Positions 33,487 to 45,286 of a stretch of DNA of 64,000 nucleotides are shown here, piece by piece. The notes beneath the pieces are model-generated. The model was not told the DNA's origin and ran no database searches. It saw only the letters and a list, made by a program, of their open reading frames with translations. Source of the DNA: Epiperipatus broadwayi (taxonomy: Eukaryota; Onychophora; Udeonychophora; Euonychophora; Peripatidae). The position numbers and the translations under genes were made by a program. Positions within the stretch are counted from its first letter, which is position 1. The number at the start of each line of letters is the position of its first letter. The DNA lies in contig JAQFVV010000232.1 in NCBI GenBank assembly GCA_028023455.1, positions 496,001-560,000 of the forward strand, read 5' to 3'.

Positions 33487-36400
33487 ACTTTGCCTGTTTT
33501 AACTTCTTTGCTAATTAAATATCAGTTTGTTTATACATCTTTGTTAATGTTTCTTTTCATATATTGATATTATCTGTGGGATTTGAAGCTTACTCAAGAG
33601 TTTGAATTCTGGGGTACCAATACTATCCTTATATACATGGCCTATCACTTTATCATGCGCTGGTTAATATAATGTACTGTGGTGTTTTCTATAGAAGAAT
33701 TACAATGATTGTAGCCATATGCTAGAATTTTGAACACAAAAAATATTATTAAGTATGTTTACTTAAAAAGATCATACTGAACTTTGTATATTGTAATGGG
33801 AAGCAGGCTCAAACCTAACTCAACCCCACAAATTGGCGTGATGTCCCAATGGTTATCACTGGTGATCATTTTAATGCTATCTCCTCTCAAATATAATTTT
33901 ATCTATTTTGGTAATCAATCACACCTTACACCCATATATATATATATATACAGGTTAAATAGATATGGATCCCACTTTCATATAGAAAGACTATTTTGGA
34001 TGAGTTGCCATTCAATCACCATTTATCTGTCTTCATACTAATTAATCAGCCTGAGAACTTGCTTCTCTGGAGAGAAGACAAATTGTTATTTATAAGGAAA
34101 TGACATCGAAATGGCATGGCAGTGATAAATCACATACACACTAGCAAATAAATTGCCTATAACTCTAACACATTATTAACAAACCATATACGAATATAAA
34201 GCCAAAATATTACACATAATTATTGTTCCTTGAATAAATATGTATATAAACAAAATATTAAATGTTTTTAATATTTATAAAATACTAATTTACGGATGTG
34301 TATATTCTATTAATATTGAATAATAATTGTTGAAAATAAATTAAGCAATACTACTAAACATCAAACACACATATAAACATCACATGACCACCACCTATTA
34401 TGCTGGTGTATAACTGTTGTTCTTCAAACGCACATATACAATAAATAAAGTCTTCTCAATAAAAATATACATAAATATCTTAGGCTGGATTAACTTCAGA
34501 TATAAAAGTATGATAATGCTATTGTTAAAATAACCGACTTTAATCACAGTTTATATTTACACAAAAGGATTTTTTCTTTTCTTTGTGGTAGATTTCTGGA
34601 CTAAGAATTTCAGTTTTCTTGATAAAAAAAAAAAAAAAAAAAGTGACTTCTTGATTATACCCATTTTTTTTTAAATCATATTTTACAAGTATGTGATTGA
34701 GATATTTATCAATGGTGGTTAGTGGCTAAGAGTAGGCTTATTAGCTTAAATTTTTTGGCATGGGCCAGGCAGCAATCTGATATTGATAGGATTTGAATAG
34801 TTTAAGAGTCAAGCATATACACTTTAAAAAGTTAGTCAGCCATCTGTTTGATTCCTATGAAGCATATTATAAAAATACAGTTTAGTGGCATCATTTAGCA
34901 AGTAATTTTCTGTATTGCAAATTGCTATTAATTGACTAAAGTCTTAAATTCATGGCTGATAAGTTATATTTCTACTAGTCACCTTTTTCTTGCCTTTTCT
35001 CTCCAAAAAAAGAAAACATTAACTTACTTCAATTTAAGCTCACCTTTAAAAAAAAAAACTTCCCACCACATGATTATTATCTCTTTGACTACTCAAATAT
35101 AATTTTTTTTTTTTAAATCATTATTTAATCTCTTGATTTAATTACAGTTGTTTTTTTTTTTTAACATGATAAATTCTTTACTAAAGTATTTTTTTTTTCT
35201 TGAAACAAAAATGCTTCTAATCTTAATACCTTAATTATATAAATTATCACTAGCATGTATAATGCAAATTGTTCTACAAATACAAATTACAATTTTTATT
35301 TGTATTTTTATATTGGATTATTTCCATCATCTAATATGTGTATTGAATGTCTCTAGAAAAATTTAACTTTATTGAAATATTCCAAATACATTCAACTGTT
35401 AGTAATAGCACATCAAACAGGTTAGTATATGCACATTTCAAGATAATGGAAATAGTTCAATATAAAAAATACAACCAGAACACCATCATCACAAACCTTC
35501 AGGAAAACACCACACCTTTTATTATTTTACATTTCTAAAATTCCTTATATGAAAAACAACAAAGTATAGATAAATTTTCTATCATCTAAATGGATTTAAT
35601 TAATTCTCATTAATACACACATACAAAAAAAAAATTTGCTTTTGCTTGTGATAAGAAAAAAGACTATTATTAGGATATGAACAAATTTCTATTTATTATT
35701 ATTACTTTTTAACTAAATATTGATTCATTTATGCATACAAAAACACACACTTGTGGAGAATCAAATATTTAGATTATAATATTATGTTGTATGTGTTTTT
35801 TGCTACTTAAGAATAATCCTGGACACCAAGGTTGATTACAGATAATTCTGGATAATAAAATTCTTTATATATTGTACCCTTTTGTTTAGGTTAGGATGAA
35901 TTGTTTATATCATTTTACTAAAAATTTTAAATTTAAAAGGTATTCTAGGAGTATGATGTATATGTTATGTTGACGATCTTATTAGAGTAAATAAGAATAT
36001 TTAATGTATAGAATGGTGCTAATATTTAAAAAAAAAACAGTCAATTAAAGCTAAATTATAATATGGTATGGTTGGGAAGGCTGGCCAGCCATTAACAAAT
36101 AAGGCATTAATAGGTATTTTGAATCAGTGTTTAAAACTGGGTTTTAAAAGTGGTGACTTAAAGTTAAATAAATAGTATGTTTAATAATAATAATTATATT
36201 TAATAATTCTACTTAAAAATCATTCAGTTAAAGGTGATAGTTATGGGAGACAAGTGTATATTCAATTTTATAATATTAAAATTATTATTCTAAATTTTAC
36301 TGTATTATTATTTTTTATATAATATTTCGTAAATTAAATCATATTATTTTGTTTTCAGCTAAATTGTAAGCGTTTCATCTATTTTTGTAGTCATGTGACG

Positions 36401-39400
36401 TGTAGATATTCATACGTGTGCTTGCAGTTTTTTTTTTTTTTAGTAAAGTTGCAGAATTGCTTTAAAATTCTATTATAAGATTTAAAATATTATATTTGTC
36501 TATCCCAAGATAAAAATAAAATTAGCTGTTATAAATATTATGTTGGGTTTTTAAAACGAATATAATAAGTAAAATTAGATTTTTATTTTTGTTTTAAAAA
36601 TCACTACATTTAAAAATTAGAAGTAATAATAAGTATTACGATATTATTATAAAAGTTATTTTGAGGTGTTTAGTTGATGTAAATAAAATATGAAAATTAA
36701 GTGGTAATTGAATAATGTAATAATTTATAAATATTTGATGAATCATTATTTATTTTTAATTTTACATTTTTAGTTAGGATGTAGGTCACGTCAATAGTCG
36801 GTATAAACTGGTGCACAATTATTTTTCGAGGTACTTCTGTTAAGCTAAGTATGCTTTGTTAATCAAATCAACTTGTTAGTTTACAGTCTAAAAATTAAGG
36901 GTACCATTAATAATTCAATTATAATAATTCCTATTTCCAAGAGAATACAGTAATAAATTATAAGATCATACAATATAGCGATACCTTGCTAAAGCTAAGT
37001 AATTCCTTATCAACCGATTTATTAAGCTTAATCCTAACGTCACGTTAAACATGAAAGGATCATTGTTAAATTTTAATTTATGTGAAAAATATCAAAATGA
37101 TTATTTTTCCATTAGGCATATAATTTTGCCTGTATTAATTAATAATCTTAATTTGCTATTGAGATTAGCAGATCGGACATCACATGGGAGGTTTAAAAAA
37201 GTTCGCCAGAAATTAAAAGTAAAAAAATAAAAAAAGCTTTTATTCGGAAGACTTATTTTAAAACTGGGACCAGGAAAATAAGATGGTAATTTTTTTAAAA
37301 AAAAAAACTTTTGATTTGATAAGAATAATTATTTTGAAATGCAGGAATGTTTCTTTATAAAGAAATATTTTAATAATTTGTTTTAAAACTATCGTAATAA
37401 TTTTAAGGATGGAAAAACTAAGACAGTTATTAGAATGTCTCCTATCTTATGGAAAAGAAATCTTTTAAATAGGTAATAAAAATATCCTATTATTAAGTTG
37501 TGTATGCTGGTCATACAAAAATTTTAAAAAATTGTTTATGGAATATTTTAAATGTGCAATAAGTGTCGAGAACACTGAGATGGTGTTACCGTATCAAAGA
37601 TACTATAAACCATCATGGAATCTTAATGAAAGTAGAACTTTGGAAAATTATTTTTATTATATATCGGAAAATACCCTTAATAATCACTGTTCTGGATAAT
37701 AGGGACAATAAACTATTATTTTGATTAACTTTTAAAAGCAGATCAATGGTTATTTTATGAAGAAATCTGGATATTTTAAAAGTCAACTTACCTTATTTTT
37801 ATATTGAAAGTTGTCGTTTATTTTTTTTTTAAAGTGGAACCAACAGAGCATGCGTAATTTTTGGCGTCGCTAAAAATTTTCATCATTAAGAATGAAGACA
37901 AACAACATAGCAACAAGCGCTGGGGAGTTGAAACACCCGAGAGAGAGAAAAAAAAACATTTTTCTTTTATGGATGGAGTTTTCGTAATATGTCTTGAATT
38001 ATTTTACTAATCTTAATGTTAATCCTTATTCATGTATTAGAGATAGGAAAGGAATATAAAAATATTAAATTACTTACTAACATAATGTTTAAATTTTATA
38101 AAAAAAATATTTAATAATTTTTTGAAAACTTAATATTTTAAGTATAATAATATTGAATGAATGATATACTATGCAATGTTTTCATTACTTGTGGAACAGA
38201 AAATTAAGTGGTCAACCAGTAGAAAAATCGCTTATGGTAATGATTATAAAAATATTAATAATTTTATGATGTATTTTTTATTTTAGATGGTCAAAGTATT
38301 ATGTCATGCTTTTTTTGCGTGAATGTATGAGAACGTGTAAATACACTATGCTTACACAAAACCTATAGGAATTTATTTATTTTAAAAAATATGCACTTTT
38401 ATCTTATATTATAAATATATTTTAACGTAATGGGAATATAATTATATGATTCTATCGTGACTGAACTTAGTGCTTATTTTGAGTGGTTGAAGTGTTGAAG
38501 TATTATATCGATACTAATTATTTATATTTTGGTTCAAGAGTTATTAAAGAAATGAAGTAATCTTTTCTTATTGAGCAATTAGGTCATTATTTATATGCGA
38601 ATTTATTTATTGTTATAGAAATGTTGTAACAATTTTAGCAATGTAGAGTGATAAATCTCTAAAGAAGTTATAAAGATAGTGACTTGGAAATAAATTAAAT
38701 GAAACCAAGGTGATGTTTTCATGTAGGATTTATTAATATGGGAATAAGGATAATCAATGATGATGATTATGCAAGTACAGATAACTTAGCCCTATAGCTT
38801 GTATATTTTCCATGGCAGTGTTTTCTTTGTGTTGAAGTTAAATGTTCCATAGAGCTGAATAAATAACCAGGATATTTATTGTGGTGGAAGTTATTAGACA
38901 GATATGTCATACCTCATTTTCTTATACACTGTTACTATGATGACTATCTAATAGAGGTACTATTGAATTAAACTCTAGTTTATTCCATATATCTACGCAT
39001 CTGTTCGCTATCAAAATTTCTAGCATTACATCGTATAGGATTGTATTTAAAACAGGAAATGATAAATAATTTTGGAGGTGTGGGATCATTATTGAAAAGG
39101 ATAAGATAGGTTGTCTTGCTTGGAATGAGGATGGAGATGAATGCAAATGATTATAAGAATATAATTTATAAAGAAAAGAATCATAAAATATTTTTATATT
39201 CTAAATGGATTAATTTTATGAAGGTATGTAAATGATGATTAAAGTTGGTTTGCGATACTGTTAAATAACTTTTAAATATTTTAAAACTCACCTATAATGC
39301 ATATTTTTGACAAATAATATGATGAAACCGAATAATGTAAAAATGATACAAATAGTTATAAGTTTTGTAAATGTTCCATAGTAAAGATATACACAAACAT

Positions 39401-39907
39401 ATATATTTATTTTGATATTAAATTAATATTCAGGAAGAAGTATAATTTGACTGCTATGCTTTTAATTGAGTCTATTCATGTTATTACTAAGGTGGGGATG
39501 ACTACATGATATGTTAAATTATTTTAAAATAACTACGCACAAGTTAATAGATGAATATTAGACTGGTTAATCTTTTCATTTTGTATTTTAAGTTTACCAA
39601 ATTAATGTACATGTAACAGAGATATATTATAATAATATTTTAATTATAAATATATATATATATATTTTGAAGAGTATGTAAGTCCATGAATAATCTTAAC
39701 TTTTATAATAAAATTTTAAAAGATGATTTAAATAAATCATTGATTTTGGAAGTTAGATTGAAGATTTGTATTGATGTTCCATATCTCATTTTTATAGTTT
39801 ATTTTTGAAAAGTATAGAAAGTGTGATTATGTAAAGTTCATTAATAATGTAATTAGTGTACATAAGTTTATTGTTGAAGTTATAAATAAAATTTGTTAAA
39901 CTTGTTT
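33487..39907. other. AT-rich intronic DNA
   Basis: No gene recognised. Notable only for long A or T runs (34623-34641, 35152-35163, 36430-36441). A somewhat GC-richer patch at about 37835-37950 (GAGCATGCG, GGCGTCGC, CAAGCGCTGGGGAGTTG) is unexplained. ORFs at 33784-34041, 35347-35538 and 38922-39146 have no domain and are likely chance. Confidence 0.45.
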
Positions 39908-39909
39908 TA

Positions 39910-40101
39910 CATTAAAGATCAGCCTTTTCAAGCTATTGTGCATGCACTTTTTACGAGTGTTAATAATAAATGAATACTTTCATTCCCAACACAAGATATA
40001 ATATTTATGAAAGAATAAAATGAATCCACTTATTCATTCATTTATTATTAACACTCGTAAAAAACACTTGCACAATAGCTTGAAAAAAGTGATCTTTAAT
40101 G
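39910..40101. mobile_element. mariner-type MITE, 192 bp, TA target
   Basis: Inverted repeats of about 70 bp, almost the whole element, begin CATTAAAGATCA and share CTTTTTTCAAGCTATTGTGCA-like and ACGAGTGTTAATAATAAATG blocks. It is flanked on both sides by TA (39908-39909 and 40102-40103), the signature of Tc1/mariner integration. No ORF. Confidence 0.78.
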
Positions 40102-40103
40102 TA

Positions 40104-41487
40104 TTATAATTTATAAAACATAGCGCTATAAAAATAAATGCTTATTTAAACTTGTTTTATAAATCTTGGTGTTGACTCAATTTTTCCACATCACAGATGG
40201 TTTAAATTACAATATAGTATTTGCACAACATAAATAAGATTATTATTTAAGAATAATAATATTTTCTTGATATGATTTCTTCAAGAAACTTCATTTGTCA
40301 TATTATTATTATTATGGTCATAGAGTAACTATAATATATTTACACAGAATTATAGTATTATTGGTTGCCACATATTCTCACATTGTAAGATTATACTACA
40401 TATTTATTTAAGATGCCATATGAAGAATAAAAAATTATATCATATTATTTATTATTACTATTCATAATTAGTGTTATAATGGGAAAATAGATAAAATTAA
40501 ATTCTACATTGAAGATTATAATTATTATTTATTTATTATTAGTATTAGTTAGATGTAGTTGAGAATGATATTGAATCCCTTATCATGCTTAATTCCAGAA
40601 ATTATAATTGCCTAGAATTATTTTAAAAGAACCTGAGATTATTAGAGCTAGATTATTTAGATAAAGAGATGAAGATTGATTTATTGGGATAATCTTAATT
40701 AATTAATTATTGAAGACGTAGGAATGCTATATATTTATTGTTAGAGATAATAGGAGCGTGAATAGTATTCTTATGCCATTGAGGTAATATCCTGTGGGAT
40801 ATTGGCTCAATGTATTCATATTGCCACCTGTACACTCACTTCATAGTCTCATGGTTTTTATTAGATATTTATTTATTTAATTTATGAAACCGAACCATAT
40901 TATTATTTATTAATTAGAGCTAGTTTAATAATATATAGTATTATAAAATATATTTCTTATTGATTAGATACATTTTAGACCAGCATAACTATTTATCTGA
41001 GCTAGACCAATTTATTATTGGTACATATTTTCTGGAAGTGAGGGTACAATATATAACATTAAGGCAATAATTAGTATTTTAAAAAAAATAGTTATTAATA
41101 ATTGACATTTAATTTTTTGTCCTAAGTATCTATTACAAAAGAATTTTTCCACTCTCTTTTAATTCCTATAATTCAGAAAACAGGTAACTTTTTTTGACAT
41201 TAAAATTTGTCCCCTATCCCATATTTTCTCATTTTCCTATAAATGTAAAAACTATTTTTTTTCTTCCTTAGAACTTTTTATTAAAAGTAGTAAAGAGAGA
41301 TTTGTTTTCCTACAAATAAATGAAAGACAAAGGTGTCATAAGCAGTTAAATGTCTATTTATTTTTTTAATAATAAATTAATTATAAGGCAGGATTATATA
41401 TTTTTAAAAAATCTAATGACTATATATTTGATATTAACTCTAATTTTTTAGCATATATATAATTATTGCATTATTGTTATATATAAA
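40104..41487. other. AT-rich intronic DNA
   Basis: No gene or repeat pair recognised. Confidence 0.45.
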
Positions 41488-42378
41488 CACATGGGTCTCG
41501 TTTTATACGGATTATTTTAATGCGATTTTGAAGTTATGCGATTCATGTTTCTTCTTAATATCTTTCATATTTCACTATATTTATTAGATATCAAGAAATT
41601 TAAATTATTAATAACTTATTTTGACTTGAAATACTTTTTTTTTTCCAAAAATATAACATTATATTAGCGGCTAATGTGAATATGGCCTGAAGCTGTATTT
41701 AGAATATTAGCTTCTATGTAAATAACCTACTTATACTAATGAGTAAATAATAATAATAGATTTATATTTACATATAAAAATATCGCAATAAATATTCAAA
41801 AATTTTAAACTTTTAAAACGTATTTTGTTAACTATAACAGAAATAAATATTTTTTTAGATTTTTAAAATAAATAATAACGAAGATTTTATTGATTTTATA
41901 AACTGAAAATAATCTTTCTAATGATAATCTATAATCTTTTTGTTTTGATTACGATCTCATTTTTTTAATATAGAAACAAAAAACCATTAACACAGCTCAA
42001 GACTGAAAGTGGCACTAGTTGTATGTCACATGACGAATCTGATTTATTAACAGTTCACAAACGAACGCATATTGTCAAATAGCCAAATAACCGCTAATGA
42101 TTAAAATATGTATGAAAAAATGTAAAATTAAATACTGTAGTTTGTCTTGTATTTTTTTTTTCAAATATTTGAAATTTTTTATTAGTCATACTTTATTTCC
42201 TTATTTTTTTAATGCGAACTTTGAAGTAATTTTTCCTTCTTGCTTTGCTTTTATACAATTTCTGGAAATTACAACCCCTATCCCCATTTTTCAAGGTAAG
42301 TTAAGTCTATTTTTGTGCGATTTCTTTTGTGCACATTTTCTGAGGAACCTATCTACCGCATAAAACGAGACTCAGGTG
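41488..42378. mobile_element. pogo/Tigger-like non-autonomous element
   Basis: 891 bp. The termini are CACATGGGTCTCGTTTTATA at 41488 and, inverted at 42378, CACCTGAGTCTCGTTTTATG, matching at 20 of 23 positions. Just inside the left end is the pattern CGTTTTATACGG...TTTTAATGCGATTTTGAAG...TTATGCG, the repeated TTATNCG style seen in Tigger/pogo termini. TA follows the right end; on the left the corresponding bases are AA. The ORFs inside (42097-42363 and 42376-42570, the second running past the right end) are hydrophobic or T-driven and show no transposase motif. Confidence 0.62.
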
Positions 42379-43053
42379 TATAACAACTTTTATTGTCCAG
42401 AATTATCCTTAATCAAAGTTGGTTCCCAAGATTATCAGCAAGTACCTTTTTTTTTTTTGCAGTCTAAATTTTCAAATATTATTTGCCCCTTGTTGACTTT
42501 TTTTTATAAAGCTGAACAATTTATAATGCAGAATGACTTTTTAAAGTTCAATTATATCATTATAATATAAATATAGTAATAATATTCTGAATGTTTATAA
42601 TGTAGTGACTTTCTGTTTAAAAGATGCTATAATTTCAAATTTATCTTAGGTTAATTTGTTTTTAATGTTGAAATATTTAATATTTAAAAACTGCATCACT
42701 GGTATATATACGCATATGCAATAGAAGATATAGACTGAGAAAACTATATCACTAAATTAATATTGGCTAGATTATTTTATTTATTAGAAGTAGTTAAGTA
42801 ATAATATTTATATGACATTTAAAATTAAAAAAAAAAAAAATCCCCAATCCTTATAGAAAAAATGAGGGGGTGATATTTGAAAAATGATAGATCCATTAAA
42901 AAAACATTCTATGGATCTAATTTCAGAAAGCAGACAGTAAAAGCAGAATTATATGCATAACTATGGTCCTACTGAGATTTTACTAGATATTTTTTAACAT
43001 CTTAAAACAAAAAAAAGTAAAAAAAAAATGCTTGTAAAACTTGACATACTTAC
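42379..43053. other. AT-rich intronic DNA
   Basis: Last part (in plus coordinates) of the 31-kb DAZAP2-like intron. Nothing recognised apart from the donor site at its right end. Confidence 0.5.
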
Positions 43054-43148
43054 AACAGTCTGATAATAAGTAGGAGGCCCTTGAGGTGGAGGAGGTCCTT
43101 GAGTTACATAACCATATGGTCCTATTGCTGCTCCAGGATAGCTATATG
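43054..43148 (-). CDS. DAZAP2-like protein, internal exon
   Basis: A 95-bp exon: two bases of a split codon plus 31 codons, reading (A)YSYPGAAIGPYGYVTQGP, then PPPQGPP and TYYQTV. It is bounded on the minus strand by an acceptor (TTTTTTAAG) and a GTAAGT donor. The Pro/Tyr/Gly-rich, low-complexity composition and position before the GIPPQGF...GGFDAGARF exon match the middle of DAZAP2 proteins. It joins the exon at 11859-11999 without a frame change. The first base of the split codon lies in an upstream exon above 43148 that I could not find within the remaining 21 kb, so the preceding intron is long or the exon is very short. Confidence 0.82.
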
Positions 43149-44269
43149 CTTAAAAAATACATTTTTCTGCCTATTATTAAAAAACTATAAAAGAATTATA
43201 AGTTAATAATCATTTTAAAATTAATATACAGACATTTCTATGTGTAATATGTCACAATGCATCTTAAAATATTCTCTTATTCTTTTATTTAGCCATATAG
43301 TTTCTGAAGATAGTTTCTCAATTAATATACACATTAAATAACCTTTAATTGATACTATTTACATATGTAACATCTAAACCTATTTCACATCATTATAACT
43401 AGATAAACATATTGGTCTTCACTAAATACTAGTTATTAGATATGCTAGAAAAATGAAAATATAGTAGATTGTCATTGGATGGAACAGTGCCATGTAGTTT
43501 CACCTAAATTTAAAATGCTATCTTGAATAAATTACATTAAGCGAGTGGCAATTTATTTCTGAAACTGATCAACCATTGTCATTTGATTAATTGTAGAATT
43601 TTGTGGTTTAACTGATGTATATTGCCTTTGAGCAGAGAATATACATATATTAATGGCAGCATTATTATCCAATGCATTTAGAATAAGTCTAAAAAACGAA
43701 TCATATAATATTTAGTTTGACAAATATCAAAAATGCTTGCAATTAATTTATAACTGAATTCATTAAAATGTCTCAGCTTATAAATTGGGTAAAAAATTAT
43801 AGCTGTATAAGTATTCTAGCTTTGATCAAATTCCTTTAAGATAATGAAAGTTTCAAGTTATTAAACTTGGGTAGCAGAATAAGAGATTTTCCATCAAATG
43901 AATGGTTACAGAGCTAAAGATTTCTGTGCATGCAAATAAAAACAAACTAGACAAAAAACAGTCACAAGAAATTATTTACAATTATCTTCTAGTTTGAATT
44001 ACTAGATCAATACTTAATAAATGGCTGAAAATTAGAAAAAATCACTGACTAATTCAATTTAGAAATTGCTTCATTTAGTTCCCTACTATAAATTGATTAG
44101 ATAATTGAAACTTAAGAAATGCTAAAAAAATCTAGCAAAAAAAAAAAAAAAAAGTAACATTAAATAATAGCAAGGAAGTGCAGAACTAAAAAAAAAAAAA
44201 AAAACCATTTGCAATGTATATCTTCCTTAACTTAATGACATGTAGATTAGCTAACAATTCCAAATGGTA
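43149..44269. other. AT-rich DNA upstream of the DAZAP2-like exon
   Basis: Presumably the next intron of the DAZAP2-like gene. Two A-runs at about 44140-44155 and 44189-44203. No gene seen. Confidence 0.5.
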
Positions 44270-45148
44270 TTTGTTAATTAGCCACTGTACATCGTGTAGT
44301 GGCGCTGTTTCTGCGGCCGAACTTATGGCGTATAGAACAGTTATGTTCATATTAGCCATTGTAGGTCTAGATGGCGTTGCACACAATATTATGGCCCACT
44401 GACGTGCTTCGCAATACTATATAAATAGAATGCACTTTGAATATCACTACAGTATGATGAGAGGGTGTACATATTTCAACTGGCCATAACTGTTTTAATG
44501 TGCATTCGAAGTAATGATGTTACACCCTATCTAACGTATTATTATAGTAATTATTGTAAGCCTAGCTCTTTTGTTCCCTAGACATCTTGGAAGATGAAAA
44601 TAATTTCAAAAGAATAGGGCCAAACACCATTTTCCAAAAATCACATGAATAGACACATTTTCTCGAGAAGAGCTACAAGACAAATCGTAAGCTTGGTTTG
44701 ATGAGAGGACGATTGTTCGTATCAGCAATTTACTATTAGAAGAATAACATACATTTGTAAATAAAAAGAAGTGTTTTTGTTTTGATGTTTAATGTAGAAT
44801 GCTAAGAATAACGTAAACTTGTGAAAGGTTGGACATTGTTTTGGAAATCATAAACTTGGTTTGATCAGAGTATGATCCTTCGGATCCGCAAACCATCGTG
44901 CCCACCCAGCTCATTCCAGCGCTACGCACTGAAATTTAATTGAATGCAATTTCCTTTCATTTGGGCTGATTAGTTTGTTAATCAATTTTGATTTTTGTTT
45001 AAACATTTCATTTACTATTAGAAAAGTAACATAAATTTTAAATTAAAATAAAAAGTGTTTTGTTTTGTCCTGGCCAGGAAACATTATATTAAAACATTTT
45101 TGCGCAGAAACAGTGCCACCACACAATGTACAGTGGCTAATTTACAAA
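44270..45148. mobile_element. 879-bp TIR element with TGGCGCTG motifs
   Basis: Terminal inverted repeats of about 45 bp: TTTGTTAATTAGCCACTGTA at 44270, then a CGTGTAGTGGCGCTGTTTCT block, mirrored at 45104-45148 with a few substitutions. No transposase ORF; the frames at 44186-44402 are shadows of the left end. Internal direct repeats (AACTTGGTTTGATGAGAG at about 44692 and 44850; TTTACTATTAGAA near 44729 and 45009) suggest internal duplication. Superfamily unknown; no clear target duplication. Confidence 0.62.
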
Positions 45149-45286
45149 TTCTCTATATTGCATTTTTGTAAATACAAGATTATAAAAGTAATGTCACATT
45201 ATATATGACTTGCTTTTTTGATTAATTACCTTTATCATACAATAAAAATAATAAACAAGAAAGTTTAAAACATCCTTAGTAATAAT

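Larger units (their letters stand above)
12000..43053 (-). other. ~31-kb intron of the DAZAP2-like gene
   Basis: Bounded by the donor at 43053 (GTT|GTAAGT on the minus strand) and the acceptor at 12000. It holds most of the elements of the window: LTR retroelements, a Penelope fragment, Merlin, hairpin elements and a pogo-like MITE. I infer direct splicing of the flanking exons from matching phase and from colinearity with the DAZAP2 family. An additional small exon inside the intron cannot be excluded. Confidence 0.75.
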
